DNA of 64,000 nucleotides from an uncultured Ferrovum sp. (GCA_903893215.1 CAITLJ010000070.1:94287-158286); one strand, 5' to 3'; positions 1 through 9,185 are shown, numbered from the stretch's first letter. Notes: a model not told the origin generated them from the letters alone. A program made the numbers and translations.

Positions 1-2013
1 ACGCAGTTGCGGCAGGGCACAGACCATCTCGGACACACGGAGCAGGATTTTTTCGAGCGCGTCCATCTGCACGGCCGGGGCGCCGCGCCATTCACCCAGG
101 GTTTCGGCCACCCGCGCGCGTTCGATCAGGCCACGCGCCAAAAACTGGTTGAGCGGCGGCAATTCCATGGCGCGGTCGTTGATCAGTTCGATCATCACGC
201 CACCGGCCCCGAAGGTGATTACCGGTCCGAACGGGTCATCCCGCACCAGTCCGATGCAGACCTCGCGTCCGCGTAGGGTGGGTGCCATTTTCTGCACCGT
301 GATCCCGTTCACACGGGCATCCGGTTGGTGCTCGCGGATACGGTCGATCATGGTCTGCCAGGTATCGCGGACGCTGGCACCACTCCTGATGTCGAGCGCC
401 ACGCCCTGCACATCCGACTTGTGCGGAATGTCTGGCGAATCCACTTTTAGCGCCACCGGAAAGCCCATCTGGGTGGCGATCATCATCGCCTCGTTGGCGG
501 TACGCGCCAGCACCGTATGCGTGACCGGAATGTGGAAGGCGGAGAGCAGGGTCTTGGACTCCATCTCGGTCAGTATCTGACGCCGCTCGGCCAGCACGCT
601 TTCAATGAGCAGTTGCGCCCCTTCGATGTCAGGCGCTGCCATGGCACTCAGTGGTGCCGGGGTCTGCTGCAGCAGGCGCTGGTTCTGGTAAAACGAGGCA
701 ATGTTGCCAAAGGCGCCCACCGCCGCTTCTGGGGTGCGAAAGGTCGGAATGCCGTTGGCATTGAGCACCTCGCGACCGCCTTGCACGGACCGATCGCCCA
801 TCCAGCAGGTCAGCAGCGGCTTGCCCAGATGGTGGCGCACTGCGGCCAGGTCGGTGGCAATCGCCGCAGCGTCCACTTCCGGTTTGGGCGAGTGGATGGC
901 CAGGATGCCATCCACCTGGCTGTCCTGGTCCGCAGCGCGCACCGCCATGGCATAGTGTTGCGGGTTGGCGTCTTCGCCCAGGTCGATCAGGTCGACCAGC
1001 GAGGCACCCGGCAACAGGCGGGGCTGCAGGTTGGCGATGCTGTCGGCAGACAGATGCGCCAGTTGCAGGCCCAATTCGTTCACCCAGTCCGCGGCCAGTA
1101 CGCCGGGCCCTCCGCCATTGGTCACGATGGCCAGCCGCGGTCCCACCGGGCGATAACGGGAGGCCAGGCATTTGGCTGCAGAAAACAGCTCCACGAAGGA
1201 ACGCACGCGCACTGCGCCAGCGCGCCGCAACGCCGAGTCGAACACGTCATCACTACCCACCCGGGTGCCGCTGTGGGTCTGCGCTGCGCGGTTGCCTGCC
1301 GGTTGTCGCCCCGCCTTCAGCACCACCACAGGTTTGGCGTTGGCGGCCGATCGCAGCGCGCTCATGAAACGACGCGCGTCGGTGATGCCCTCCATGTACA
1401 CCAGAATGCTCTGGGTCTGGCCGTCATTGGCAAGATAGTCCAGCACGTCTGCCAGATCCACCGCGGTGTTGCGGCCCAGTGCCACGATGCTGGAAAACCC
1501 CACCGCATTGCGGCTGGCCCAGTCGAGCATGGCGGCAGTCAGCGCCCCGGATTGGGACACCAGGGCCAGTGGACCGGCAGCCGCCAGCGGACCGATGCCG
1601 CTGGCGTTCAGATGCAGCGCCGGTCGCTGAAATCCCAGGCTGTTGGGGCCAAGCAGATGAATGCCGAAACGTGCCGCAATGCTGGCCAGTTCACCGGCCA
1701 GTCCGGCCTCGATGCCACTGGCCAATATCAATGCCGAGCGGCAGGTCATGCGGCCCGCCAGCGCCAATGCTTCGGTCAGTTCGCTGGCCGGCAGCGCCAG
1801 GATGGCGAGATCGGCGCGGGTCTGCGCAAGGTCGGCCAGCGAACCAGAGGTCAGCACATCGACAAAGCGCAGCGGGCCATTGAAAGGCTGGGCGCGCAGC
1901 GCGGCATGCAGCAGACGCGCCTCCGCCGTGTGGCGTTCTGGCTGGTCAGGCTGTCCGGCGAATACCAGGATCGTCCTTGGCGTGAACAGTGGCGTGAGGT
2001 AGTGCTTGTCCAT
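1..2013 (-). CDS. NDP-forming acyl-CoA synthetase (acetate--CoA ligase family), 3' end cut by window edge
   Basis: Reading the minus strand from the ATG at 2013 gives 671 uninterrupted residues that run off the left edge. The N-terminal part is a CoA-binding Rossmann domain. A succinyl-CoA-ligase-like middle follows, with the phosphohistidine-type motif AAQTHSGTRVG and the ligase signature TNGGGPGVLAADW. An ATP-grasp domain then begins (LSAFHIPVTHTVLART, GFPVALKVDSPDIPHKSDV). This order fits ADP-forming acetyl/acyl-CoA synthetases, which make acyl-CoA from acid, CoA and ATP. Many bacterial members continue into a C-terminal GNAT lysine acetyltransferase (Pat/Pka type), but that part would lie outside the window, so bifunctionality cannot be judged. 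It is divergent from the gene at 2118. Confidence 0.85.
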   Translation of the reverse strand, partial: MDKHYLTPLFTPRTILVFAGQPDQPERHTAEARLLHAALRAQPFNGPLRFVDVLTSGSLADLAQTRADLAILALPASELTEALALAGRMTCRSALILASGIEAGLAGELASIAARFGIHLLGPNSLGFQRPALHLNASGIGPLAAAGPLALVSQSGALTAAMLDWASRNAVGFSSIVALGRNTAVDLADVLDYLANDGQTQSILVYMEGITDARRFMSALRSAANAKPVVVLKAGRQPAGNRAAQTHSGTRVGSDDVFDSALRRAGAVRVRSFVELFSAAKCLASRYRPVGPRLAIVTNGGGPGVLAADWVNELGLQLAHLSADSIANLQPRLLPGASLVDLIDLGEDANPQHYAMAVRAADQDSQVDGILAIHSPKPEVDAAAIATDLAAVRHHLGKPLLTCWMGDRSVQGGREVLNANGIPTFRTPEAAVGAFGNIASFYQNQRLLQQTPAPLSAMAAPDIEGAQLLIESVLAERRQILTEMESKTLLSAFHIPVTHTVLARTANEAMMIATQMGFPVALKVDSPDIPHKSDVQGVALDIRSGASVRDTWQTMIDRIREHQPDARVNGITVQKMAPTLRGREVCIGLVRDDPFGPVITFGAGGVMIELINDRAMELPPLNQFLARGLIERARVAETLGEWRGAPAVQMDALEKILLRVSEMVCALPQLR

Positions 2014-2086
2014 GAGTTCCAGAGGCGCGCAGTGTGCAGTGATGTCGGGAGGGCCAACCCTTGCAGGCTTGTGCCGCGGGGAGCGG

Positions 2087-2092
2087 TATACT
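2087..2092 (+). promoter_or_regulatory. Candidate -10 box TATACT for the UPF0149 gene
   Basis: TATACT lies about 25 bases before the ATG at 2118, in the 104-bp divergent gap. A convincing -35 box at 16-18 bp is not visible (TTGCAG is 20 bp away), so this is a weak call. Confidence 0.3.
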
Positions 2093-2117
2093 CGGGCACA
2101 GCGCAAGGATACCCGAC

Positions 2118-2954
2118 ATGCATGAGCCGTTGACTGACGAAGAATTTGAAGCCCTCGACGACCTGTTGCTCGAGACGCGCGGCCTGGATCAGGCCATGGA
2201 CCTGTGCATGCTCGATGGTTTTGTCGCGGCACTGGCCTGCGCACCCGCGCGGCACTCGCCGGAAACCTGGATCCGCTGGGTGTGGGATTGTCAGGACGGC
2301 CGTGGCCGGCCGGACTTTGCCAACGAGGCCGAGTCGCGCCATCTGTTCAGCCTGATCCTGCGGCATGCGGCCGACGTGGCGCTCACTTTGCAGCATCAAC
2401 CGGACATCTACGAGCCGATCCTGATGGAAGGGGAGGCCGCACCGGAGCTGGCGCTGGTGCCAGCCACCACCATGGGTGATGCGGATGCAGTGGGTGTCAC
2501 TGCGGCTGGAGGCATCGACGCTGACGCCAACCAGACGCTCGACCGCGCCGAAGCGCAGGCGTTGGCCGACGGCCCCGTGCTGGTGATTGACGAATGGTGT
2601 GCCGGATTCCTGCGCGGACTTGCGCTCGACCAGCAGGCCTGGCAGGCGCTGGAAGCGGCGCAGCCGGCATGGTTGTCCACCATCCGGCTCTATGGGGTGG
2701 CCGAATCACTGGAGCAACTGCACCAGATGCGCTTGCCGCTGGTGGAGCACCAGCAGGCAGCGCTCGGTCTGGCGCAAACCGTGCGCGACATTCACCACTG
2801 GTTTGGCCCGGCACGCGGCCCGCTTGACGCGCAGGAACTGCGCGGTGCAGTGCTGCCGGACACGCCGGTGCGCCGTCAGTCCAAGGTGGGGCGCAACGAT
2901 CCCTGTCCCTGTGGTTCGGGCAAGAAATACAAGCAATGCGGGTGCGCAGCATGA
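2118..2954 (+). CDS. UPF0149 (YgfB/YecA-like) protein with C-terminal SEC-C zinc motif
   Basis: A 278-residue protein. The N-terminal part has the YecA/UPF0149 pattern ([17 protein letters not shown]), and the middle has FLRGLALD. The last 20 or so residues are a SEC-C zinc motif ([17 protein letters not shown]). This motif occurs in SecA and many small proteins and binds zinc; the role of this family is not established. I chose ATG 2118 because AAGGA lies just upstream; an in-frame start at 2061 would overlap the promoter region. The stop overlaps the next gene's ATG by four bases (ATGA), which suggests translational coupling. Confidence 0.85.
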   Translation: MHEPLTDEEFEALDDLLLETRGLDQAMDLCMLDGFVAALACAPARHSPETWIRWVWDCQDGRGRPDFANEAESRHLFSLILRHAADVALTLQHQPDIYEPILMEGEAAPELALVPATTMGDADAVGVTAAGGIDADANQTLDRAEAQALADGPVLVIDEWCAGFLRGLALDQQAWQALEAAQPAWLSTIRLYGVAESLEQLHQMRLPLVEHQQAALGLAQTVRDIHHWFGPARGPLDAQELRGAVLPDTPVRRQSKVGRNDPCPCGSGKKYKQCGCAA

Positions 2955-3367
2955 AGCCCGGTCAGTGGTTGCGTGCCTATGTGCCGGCCCTGCTGGTGCT
3001 GGTGGTGGCGGATTACCTGTGGCTGGGTACCGTGATGGTGGATTTCTATCATCAACGCATGGGCGATCTGCTCCTGCCGCTGCCACGCCTTGTGCCAGCG
3101 GTGTTGTTCTATCTGATGTACATCGCAGGCGTATGCTGGTTCGTGCTGCGTCCCGCCCTGTTCCTGCGTTCCAGCCTGAAGCAGGTCGCGCTGCAGGCCG
3201 CCCTGTTTGGCGTGGTGGCCTATGGCACGTATGACCTGTCGAATTACGCCACCCTCAGGGTCTGGTCGCTCGACCTGACCCTGGCCGACATGACCTGGGG
3301 AGGCTTCATTTCTGCCTTGGCGGCACTGGCTGGTTTTGTCGCAGCGCGGCGCCGTCCGGTGCGCTGA
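2951..3367 (+). CDS. DUF2177 family small membrane protein
   Basis: A 138-residue protein with four predicted membrane helices. It has the DUF2177 hallmarks: a first helix with [11 protein letters not shown], then [31 protein letters not shown] and [13 protein letters not shown]. The function of the family is unknown. The ATG overlaps the stop of the SEC-C gene, so the two are probably co-translated. Its 3' end overlaps the convergent cupin-like gene by 62 bases. Confidence 0.85.
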   Translation: MKPGQWLRAYVPALLVLVVADYLWLGTVMVDFYHQRMGDLLLPLPRLVPAVLFYLMYIAGVCWFVLRPALFLRSSLKQVALQAALFGVVAYGTYDLSNYATLRVWSLDLTLADMTWGGFISALAALAGFVAARRRPVR

Positions 3368-3827
3368 GATGCCATTGCGAAAAAGGCGGATCCTGCGGAC
3401 GGGACTGGTCCACATAGACCGGCGGTGAGTCTGGCGCTGCCCCCTCCGGACGGCGCAGAAAACCCCAGTGCTTGACCCGGGCGGTGTGCATGAACAGGGT
3501 CCAGACATCCTGCTGTCCGGGCAATACCACCCGATGAAAGTCCATGGGGCCGATCAGGTTGAACCAGCGGCACACCCGTCTGCGTACGGACCCATCAGGC
3601 TGCAGCCGATCCTCGAAATACCAGCCGGCCAGTATCACGGCCAAGGAGTGCCGAAACGGATGATCATGCACGCCGTCGGGGTCGGAGCCCACGAAGCGGT
3701 GCAGGTAGATGCGCAGACCGGGCAGGGTCGCCACGTAGTAACGCTCTAGATAAGGTTGGCCTTCGTGGTCAATGCGGCGCGCTGGCAGGCGCGCCGACAG
3801 CCAGAACAGCAGGCGGCGAAACAGCAT
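3306..3827 (-). CDS. Conserved protein with cupin-like metal-binding pattern
   Basis: A 173-residue protein starting MLFRRLLFWLSARLPARR. The centre resembles a cupin: VHDHPFRHSLAVILAGWYFED supplies clustered histidines, and MDFHRVVLPG a later one, as expected for a mononuclear metal site in a beta-barrel. No signal peptide is evident; the N-terminal hydrophobic stretch is short. I do not recognise a specific enzyme. ATG 3827 is preferred over an upstream in-frame start at 3935, which would overlap the LysR gene. The 3' end overlaps the DUF2177 gene tail to tail. Confidence 0.65.
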   Translation of the reverse strand: MLFRRLLFWLSARLPARRIDHEGQPYLERYYVATLPGLRIYLHRFVGSDPDGVHDHPFRHSLAVILAGWYFEDRLQPDGSVRRRVCRWFNLIGPMDFHRVVLPGQQDVWTLFMHTARVKHWGFLRRPEGAAPDSPPVYVDQSRPQDPPFSQWHLSAPDGAALRQNQPVPPRQK

Positions 3828-3864
3828 GATCGAGGATGGTGCAAAAGTAAGCCGCGAGCATACA

Positions 3865-3882
3865 CCCTCCGCGGCGGGAGGG
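3865..3882. terminator. Hairpin between LysR gene and cupin-like gene
   Basis: CCCTCC (3865-3870) pairs with GGAGGG (3877-3882) around a 6-base loop, just past the LysR stop. There is no T-run on either strand, so intrinsic termination is doubtful. Confidence 0.3.
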
Positions 3883-3891
3883 AAGGGGCCG

Positions 3892-4824
3892 TCAGGTGGC
3901 CTGCAGGCGGGTCTGCAGACCGTCCTGCAAGGCATCGAGCAGGCGTTGCACGCGCATGGAGTTGCGTCGTTCCGGGGTGGTCAGGGCATGGATTGGCAGC
4001 GGTGCCGGTTTCCAGTCGGGCAGCAAGGCGAGCACGTCACCGCTGGCCAGTTCGTTGATGAACATCCAGCCGGGAACGAAGCCGATACCGTGACCACGCA
4101 GGATCGCGGTGCGCAGCGCCGCCGAACTGTTGGTCAGCAGTCGGCCGTTGATGCGGACCGTTACACGCTCGGCACTGTCGCTACCCTGGTGCTCAAGCGG
4201 GAGAAACTCCCAGGCGCCGGGATCGGTGGTGCCGGTGTACAGCAGGCATTTGTGGTCAGTCAATTGGCGGGGATGGGTGAGGTTGCCAGGAACCGTTTTG
4301 CTTTGGCGAAAATATTCTGGCGAGGCAATAAGCTGGCGCTGACTGAGGCCGATCTGCCGCGCGTGCAGTCGCGTGTCGCTGAGTTTACCCACCCGCACTG
4401 CCACATCGATTCCCTGTTCGATCAGGTCGATATAGGCGTCGCTCAACCGCAATTCCACCTGCAATTCCGGGTTGTCCTCGAGGAATTTATTTACCACGGG
4501 CAACAGCAGTTGCTCGCCCATGGTCACAGAGGCGGCCACCCGCAAGCTGCCCCGCAGGCGCTGGGGGCCGCTGCGAATGAGTTGTTCAAGGTCTTGAATT
4601 TCAGCGAGTAAACGTCGTGCTTCTTCAAAATACAGTCGACCTGCCTCGGTCATGGAGCGGGACCGCGTGGTTCGCACCATCAGGGTTTCACCCAGTTCGG
4701 CTTCCAGCCAGGCCACCTGCTTGCTGATGGCGCTCTGGGTGGTGTTGAGTTCTCGTGCCACGGCAGTGAAGCTGCCACTTTCCACCACACGCACAAAGGT
4801 GTGCATTGCTCGTAAACGGTCCAT
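3892..4824 (-). CDS. LysR-type transcriptional regulator
   Basis: A 310-residue protein of typical LysR length. Residues 1-60 form the winged helix-turn-helix (FVRVVESGSFTAVARELNTT, SAISKQVAWLEAELG). Residues about 90-300 form the periplasmic-binding-protein-like effector domain (LRVAASVTMGEQLLLPVVN, DVAVRVGKLSDT, GHGIGFVPGWM). The subgroup is the one containing many AaeR/DmlR-like regulators; the effector cannot be read from sequence. It faces away from the rhomboid gene across a 193-bp gap holding a 10-bp inverted repeat, a possible operator. Confidence 0.9.
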   Translation of the reverse strand: MDRLRAMHTFVRVVESGSFTAVARELNTTQSAISKQVAWLEAELGETLMVRTTRSRSMTEAGRLYFEEARRLLAEIQDLEQLIRSGPQRLRGSLRVAASVTMGEQLLLPVVNKFLEDNPELQVELRLSDAYIDLIEQGIDVAVRVGKLSDTRLHARQIGLSQRQLIASPEYFRQSKTVPGNLTHPRQLTDHKCLLYTGTTDPGAWEFLPLEHQGSDSAERVTVRINGRLLTNSSAALRTAILRGHGIGFVPGWMFINELASGDVLALLPDWKPAPLPIHALTTPERRNSMRVQRLLDALQDGLQTRLQAT

Positions 4825-4909
4825 GCTGTTGTATTCTGTATTGGAATTATTGTGCTAGTGTGCCAGTGCTTTTGATGCTTGCGAATCCGCTCTCTAGCGT
4901 ATTCGAGCA

Positions 4910-4938
4910 CCAATCAAGCTGTTTGACCGCTTGATTGG
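4910..4938. promoter_or_regulatory. Perfect 10-bp inverted repeat between lysR and rhomboid genes
   Basis: CCAATCAAGC (4910-4919) and GCTTGATTGG (4929-4938) are exact reverse complements separated by 9 bases. ATTGG recurs at 4934, 4943 and 4953, about one helical turn apart. The position between divergent genes suits a LysR operator, but a hairpin role is possible. Confidence 0.4.
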
Positions 4939-5017
4939 CTTAATTGGCGTGCATTGGCTTGAGCGATCGGTGCCCGGCAGACTACCCTGAATATCCTGTC
5001 ATTCCGCGTCGAGAAAA

Positions 5018-6058
5018 GTGGCCATGCAAGCAATGCCGCCCCCGCCCCCCGTTTCGCTGCCGGCCGATCGGGCGTCACAACGACGCTTTCCGGTCCGGCT
5101 CAGCCGGCCGTGGTGGCAGGCCGGACTGAGCGACAACACGCTCGGGCTGCGCGGCGACGCAGTGCTGGTGTGTGATGGCGTCACTGTGACCCTGCAGGGG
5201 CTGCGTAGCTGGCAGGTGGCGCAGGTCTTCAACGTGGTGCGCGAAGGGCGCAGTGTAGCTTTTCAGGTACTGGGTGAGGATCGGCTGGTCGACCGCGTTC
5301 GACTGTGGTGTCGGAATGTGGCGAGCGCGCAGGCGGCGCGCCTGGCATTGCCTGCCAACGTGACCGCCGGCGCTGCGCAAGCCCTGCAAGAACATCACCA
5401 GTTCGAGGACCGTCTGGACGTTGCACATCCGCCGCCGCGCTGGACCCGACGACTGGTAGCCATCAACCTGTTGGTGTTTGCGCTGGCCGCCACCACCGGC
5501 GCTGGTGTGCTTGAACCGGATCCGCGCGTGTTGTTGGCCTGGGGTACCAACTTTTCCCCGTTGACGTTGCACGGCCAACAGTGGCGCTTGCTGACCTCGA
5601 TGTTCCTGCATTTCGGCCTGTTGCATCTGGCCTTCAACATGTGGGCGCTGCTCAGCGGCGGCCGCTTCGCCGAGCGGCTGTTTGGTCCTCGCCGTTTTCT
5701 GGTGATCTATTTCGCTGCCGGCCTGAGCGGCAGTCTGACCAGCGCGCTCTGGAACCCGCAGGTGAACAGTGCCGGTGCCTCGGGCGCGATCATTGGCGTG
5801 TTCGGCGCCATCCTCGCCTGGTTTCTGCGCGCGGATCATCAGGTGCCGGCCAGTGTGATCCGCCAGCAGCGAACCAGCGGCATCGTGTTCATCCTGATCA
5901 ATCTGGGCTACGGCGCCACCCAGAGTGGTATAGACAACGCGGCGCATCTGGGCGGGCTGGTGGCCGGCTTGTTGCTGGGCTGGCTGCTGGCGCGGCCGGA
6001 CGATGGCGCAGTGTCAGAGGATCGTCAGGACGCAGCGGATGGGCCAGGGATATGCTAG
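5018..6058 (+). CDS. Rhomboid-family intramembrane serine protease
   Basis: A 346-residue protein. Residues 1-130 are a soluble N-terminal extension that I do not recognise. The remaining part is a six-helix rhomboid core: the catalytic serine is in GASGAI (about S255) and the catalytic histidine in NAAHLGG (about H310), with the conserved HLAFNMWAL segment before them. Rhomboids cleave transmembrane substrates in the bilayer. The start may be GTG 5018 or ATG 5024. Its stop overlaps the ATG of the transglutaminase-like gene, so the two form a coupled pair. Confidence 0.9.
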   Translation: MAMQAMPPPPPVSLPADRASQRRFPVRLSRPWWQAGLSDNTLGLRGDAVLVCDGVTVTLQGLRSWQVAQVFNVVREGRSVAFQVLGEDRLVDRVRLWCRNVASAQAARLALPANVTAGAAQALQEHHQFEDRLDVAHPPPRWTRRLVAINLLVFALAATTGAGVLEPDPRVLLAWGTNFSPLTLHGQQWRLLTSMFLHFGLLHLAFNMWALLSGGRFAERLFGPRRFLVIYFAAGLSGSLTSALWNPQVNSAGASGAIIGVFGAILAWFLRADHQVPASVIRQQRTSGIVFILINLGYGATQSGIDNAAHLGGLVAGLLLGWLLARPDDGAVSEDRQDAADGPGIC

Positions 6059-7380
6059 GTGATCAATCGAAAAACGCCGTATCCATCTTGGTAACATTGC
6101 CACGGCTCAATCGAATTTTTCGCCGTGCGGCAGTCTGGCTCTGCGTAGTTTCTGCCGTGGTGATGGCCGCCGAAGTGCCGGCCCCGCAGTCTCTCATAGA
6201 GCAGGTCAAGCTGCCCGCGGTGGCAGCACCGGCGCTCCCGGTGGGCGCCGCGGAGGGCTTGCGGTTTCGTTGTGCGCCTGACCGTCTGGCCGCGCTGGCG
6301 CCGGAAATCGGGCGCTTGCTGCGGGCGTCTGGCGTGCGGCCGGCGCAGTACCGTCAGGTTGTGGACCAGGCGGCGGGCACCCTGTCGTTTGTGCTTGCCA
6401 CGCCAGATGCGGATTTCGTTACGCTCGATTTTTACCGGCGTGCGCAATTCGGGGTCAAGGCTGGCATGGTGCGTTTGCCCGGACCGCATGGAATGCGACG
6501 GGTGCGCACAGTGTCGCAGCAGGAAATCCTGCTCGCGCTGATGCAGCATGGTCGCCTGACCGAATTTTCCGGCAGCGCCTGCGACGTTCAGGCCTTGCGT
6601 GATCACGTGGCGATCCGCCAGTTGATCGTGGCCTGGACGGAGAACCTGGACTGGACCTTCCCTGACGGTCGACCGGCACGCTGGAACGGCACCTGGTGGG
6701 TGAAGGGCACCCCGCGGCCGCAGGTGCCGGTGGAGCGTGCCTTGCGCGATGTCTTTCTGCATCAGGCACGCTATTCCTTTGGCTGCTACACGGCAGCCAA
6801 GATTGTTGTGACGCAGGCAGTACTGGATTACTACAGCCGCGTGCATCCGGACGCCGGTCGGCTTGCGCTGGTAAAAGCGCGCCTTTTGGCAGACCAGGAT
6901 CCCCTGGTCGACATCGAACCGCCGGCGATGTGGTCATTCGAAAGCGATTTTGATCCCCGCGAATTGCCACGCGTGGGCAAGCTGCTTCAACTTCAGCACG
7001 ATGTGCCTGCCGGTAATTTCATTCCCGGGGACTGGACGTATCTGGTCAATCCCGACCCGGCGTCCAGCCAGCGCGCCGGCTATGAGGGTTCCAATGCGCT
7101 CTACCTAGGACAAGGACGGTTTGACGATTTTTACAACGATAACGATCACGCCTATTCGTATCGTCAAAAAATCGATGAGGTGTACCAGTGGCAGTTTGGC
7201 GTGTTCAGTCGTTCACGGGATGCCGCAAAGATCCACCCGCTCAGCGATGAAGTGCTCGGTCGTCTTGGCCAGACCCCCGAGCACGGCGGGCTGGTGCTCG
7301 CCATTCGCGCGGTGCCCTACCTGTTCGGCTATCAGGCCCTGCCGGCGTGGGTTGCGCCGGTGCTGCAGGCCGGCAACTGA
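6052..7380 (+). CDS. Exported protein resembling Bacillus Tgl-type protein-glutamine gamma-glutamyltransferase
   Basis: A 442-residue protein with an N-terminal hydrophobic signal (AAVWLCVVSAVVMAAEV). The C-terminal half follows the layout of Bacillus spore-coat Tgl as I remember it. A Cys-bearing helix (SFGCYTAAKIVVTQAVLDYY, Cys245) is followed after about 60 residues by GDWTYLVNPD and then YEGSNALYLGQGRFDDFYN. In Tgl the matching pieces contain the catalytic Cys, GDCLYFKNPE and the WRGENVILLG strand. The strand glutamate considered catalytic in Tgl is Ser347 here, with Glu345 two residues away, so activity is uncertain. The coding frame stays open far upstream, but the ATG at 6052 overlapping the rhomboid stop is the sensible start. 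Family-level inference from motif order. Confidence 0.55.
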   Translation: MLGDQSKNAVSILVTLPRLNRIFRRAAVWLCVVSAVVMAAEVPAPQSLIEQVKLPAVAAPALPVGAAEGLRFRCAPDRLAALAPEIGRLLRASGVRPAQYRQVVDQAAGTLSFVLATPDADFVTLDFYRRAQFGVKAGMVRLPGPHGMRRVRTVSQQEILLALMQHGRLTEFSGSACDVQALRDHVAIRQLIVAWTENLDWTFPDGRPARWNGTWWVKGTPRPQVPVERALRDVFLHQARYSFGCYTAAKIVVTQAVLDYYSRVHPDAGRLALVKARLLADQDPLVDIEPPAMWSFESDFDPRELPRVGKLLQLQHDVPAGNFIPGDWTYLVNPDPASSQRAGYEGSNALYLGQGRFDDFYNDNDHAYSYRQKIDEVYQWQFGVFSRSRDAAKIHPLSDEVLGRLGQTPEHGGLVLAIRAVPYLFGYQALPAWVAPVLQAGN

Positions 7381-7385
7381 CTGGA

Positions 7386-8324
7386 TCAGGGCGCCGGGTC
7401 GGGTGCCAGCCAGCGCCGCAGGGGTGCAGGCGGCGCCGTCGGACCTTGCGACGCGCCAAAGGTCTGCCGGATGTAGGCGGCGGTGCGTGGTCCCTCTGCC
7501 ATTGCCAGCGTGCCGTCCTCGAGCACGAAGGTGGGCGTGTAATCCGCATTGATGCCCACACCACGCAGGATATTGCGCAGCATGCCCGCTTCGCGCTGGG
7601 CTGATCGGGCATCGAAGCGGCAGTCCGCAGTCACCGGAACCTGATGCGTCTGCCACCAGTCCTGCCAGGCTTGGCCGGGCGATTCGGCACACCAGACCTG
7701 CGCCGCAGTCTGCCACGCTGCGCTGCCACCGTCTTCCGTTGGCACCAGCGCCGACGGTACCAGGTAAAAGGTGGTGTCGAGTTGCCCCGGGGTGGCGACC
7801 AGACTGGCAAGGGCCTGCTCGAACTGCTGACAGGACGGGCAATCCACCGCCGATATTTCCAGGATGCGCCGCGCGCCACCGGTGCCGTAGCGGATTGGCA
7901 CCAGTTGCGGATAGTCAATGGCAGCGAGGATTTCGGTGCGCAAACCGAGCACTTCGGCACCGCTCAGGCGGCGTGCCGGCTTGCCCGGCTGGTCGAACAC
8001 GGCAAAACCGCGTTTACCACCCCCCACCAGCGTGGCCTGCGCATTGATGAAACCGAGGCTTTCGCCTGAGTCGCGCAAGCGCACCAGAAACAGGCCATGC
8101 ACCAGAGTGTCCTGCACCACTACCTTGGTCTCGTCCACGCCGGGTCCGAACGACAGGCCGGCCGCCTGCATGCGGGAAAACAGCGCATGCGCCGCGGGCG
8201 GCACATCGGCGCGGGCGCCCATGCTGAGGAGCGTCAGTGCAAGGGTCAGCAGCAGCCGTTGCGCGCCCGACACATGCCGTTGGTGGCGCAGTAGCACCCG
8301 AAGGCCAGGTTGGGTGGGTATCAT
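7386..8324 (-). CDS. Periplasmic DsbC/DsbG-like thiol:disulfide protein
   Basis: A 312-residue exported protein. A signal peptide (LLLTLALTLLSMGARADV) is followed by a DsbC-type N-terminal region and a thioredoxin-fold domain with active site CPSC (about residues 162-165, context AVDCPSCQQFEQAL). A later cis-proline region appears as YTPTFVLEDGTLAMAEG. DsbC relatives rearrange disulfides in periplasmic proteins; CPSC instead of CGYC suggests a specialised member. ATG 8324 gives the signal peptide directly; longer in-frame extensions overlap the upstream gene. It is followed convergently by the transglutaminase-like gene, five bases away. Confidence 0.75.
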   Translation of the reverse strand: MIPTQPGLRVLLRHQRHVSGAQRLLLTLALTLLSMGARADVPPAAHALFSRMQAAGLSFGPGVDETKVVVQDTLVHGLFLVRLRDSGESLGFINAQATLVGGGKRGFAVFDQPGKPARRLSGAEVLGLRTEILAAIDYPQLVPIRYGTGGARRILEISAVDCPSCQQFEQALASLVATPGQLDTTFYLVPSALVPTEDGGSAAWQTAAQVWCAESPGQAWQDWWQTHQVPVTADCRFDARSAQREAGMLRNILRGVGINADYTPTFVLEDGTLAMAEGPRTAAYIRQTFGASQGPTAPPAPLRRWLAPDPAP

Positions 8325-8403
8325 CAGGTTTTTCTCATTCAATGGAAGCGGTTGCCACGCAAAGTCGAACACTGGGTTGCCACGGCCTGCAGGTTTCTGC
8401 GCA

Positions 8404-9096
8404 CTAGAGCGCGCTTGGGTGCTTGTGGCCGCAGGCCTTCCAGCGGTCGCCATCCAGAAATTGCGGTGCTTCGTCCACCTTGCGGATCCACAGTTCGGCC
8501 ACGTGATTGGCCTGCATGAAGAAGGATTTACCCAGGCGGGGCAGATCGATGAAGCGCAGCAGCGGATCGTCCGCGGTGCAGTACTGGCGCAGGTCCAGCC
8601 CCGCATACGCAATGACCAGATCCTTCACAGCCTGACCACAATGCACCTGATCAATGGCGGTTGGGTCACTGGCTGCAGTGCAGCGATAGTTGAGCCCGGT
8701 GATTACTTTGTCGTGGGTGAATATGCGCAGCGGCTTGCGGCCGCCATCCGTTGTCCCTGGCGCCGCAACCGGGCTGGCGCCGCCGCCAGCGGCGGCGTCG
8801 CCAGCAGCCCCCGCTGCCGGGGTGGCACCGGCACCGGCACCAGCACCAGCATCGCCCTCGGCACTGGCCGGCAGGGGATACTGGTACACCTCGTAGTCTC
8901 CCACCGTGGCATGCTTGAGCAGCGCCCCGAAGGCAAATTGCACGTCTTCGATGTCATCGCCCAGACGTACCCCCTTCAGTTCGATGGCGGCCACCGGGAT
9001 GCGATCCTGCATGGGTTTGTACCAAAAGGCCCAGCCGGCATACACACCACCTGCAAGCACCAGCAGCACAGTGATCAGGATCAGCAGCGTTTTCAT
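8404..9096 (-). CDS. Hypothetical single-pass or exported protein with Gly/Ala-rich linker
   Basis: A 230-residue protein with an N-terminal hydrophobic helix (LLILITVLLVLAGGVYAGWAF). Next is a small domain (GVRLGDDIEDVQFAFG), then a low-complexity Gly/Ala linker around residues 80-115 made by GC-rich triplet repeats, then a C-terminal domain with four cysteines. I do not recognise the family. It lies 79 bp upstream of, and in the same direction as, the DsbC-like gene. Paired with the cysteine content, this suggests a periplasmic, disulfide-bonded protein, though this is only an inference. Confidence 0.65.
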   Translation of the reverse strand: MKTLLILITVLLVLAGGVYAGWAFWYKPMQDRIPVAAIELKGVRLGDDIEDVQFAFGALLKHATVGDYEVYQYPLPASAEGDAGAGAGAGATPAAGAAGDAAAGGGASPVAAPGTTDGGRKPLRIFTHDKVITGLNYRCTAASDPTAIDQVHCGQAVKDLVIAYAGLDLRQYCTADDPLLRFIDLPRLGKSFFMQANHVAELWIRKVDEAPQFLDGDRWKACGHKHPSAL

Positions 9097-9185
9097 GAGG
9101 ATTTTTCAGGCACAGCCCGGTCCGGTCCGGTCGGGCGCATGACAGCAGCAATTCGGGAATCCAGAGTTTAACGTATCATGCTGCC

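Noticed and set aside
517..2133. Long plus-strand open frame opposite the acyl-CoA synthetase
   Set aside because: Its product is Gln/His/Arg-rich with no domain pattern, and the minus strand encodes a clear enzyme over the same bases.
5581..6051. N-terminal extension of the transglutaminase-like gene into the rhomboid gene
   Set aside because: The extra residues are an out-of-frame reading of the rhomboid; ATG 6052 overlaps the rhomboid stop as expected for coupled genes.
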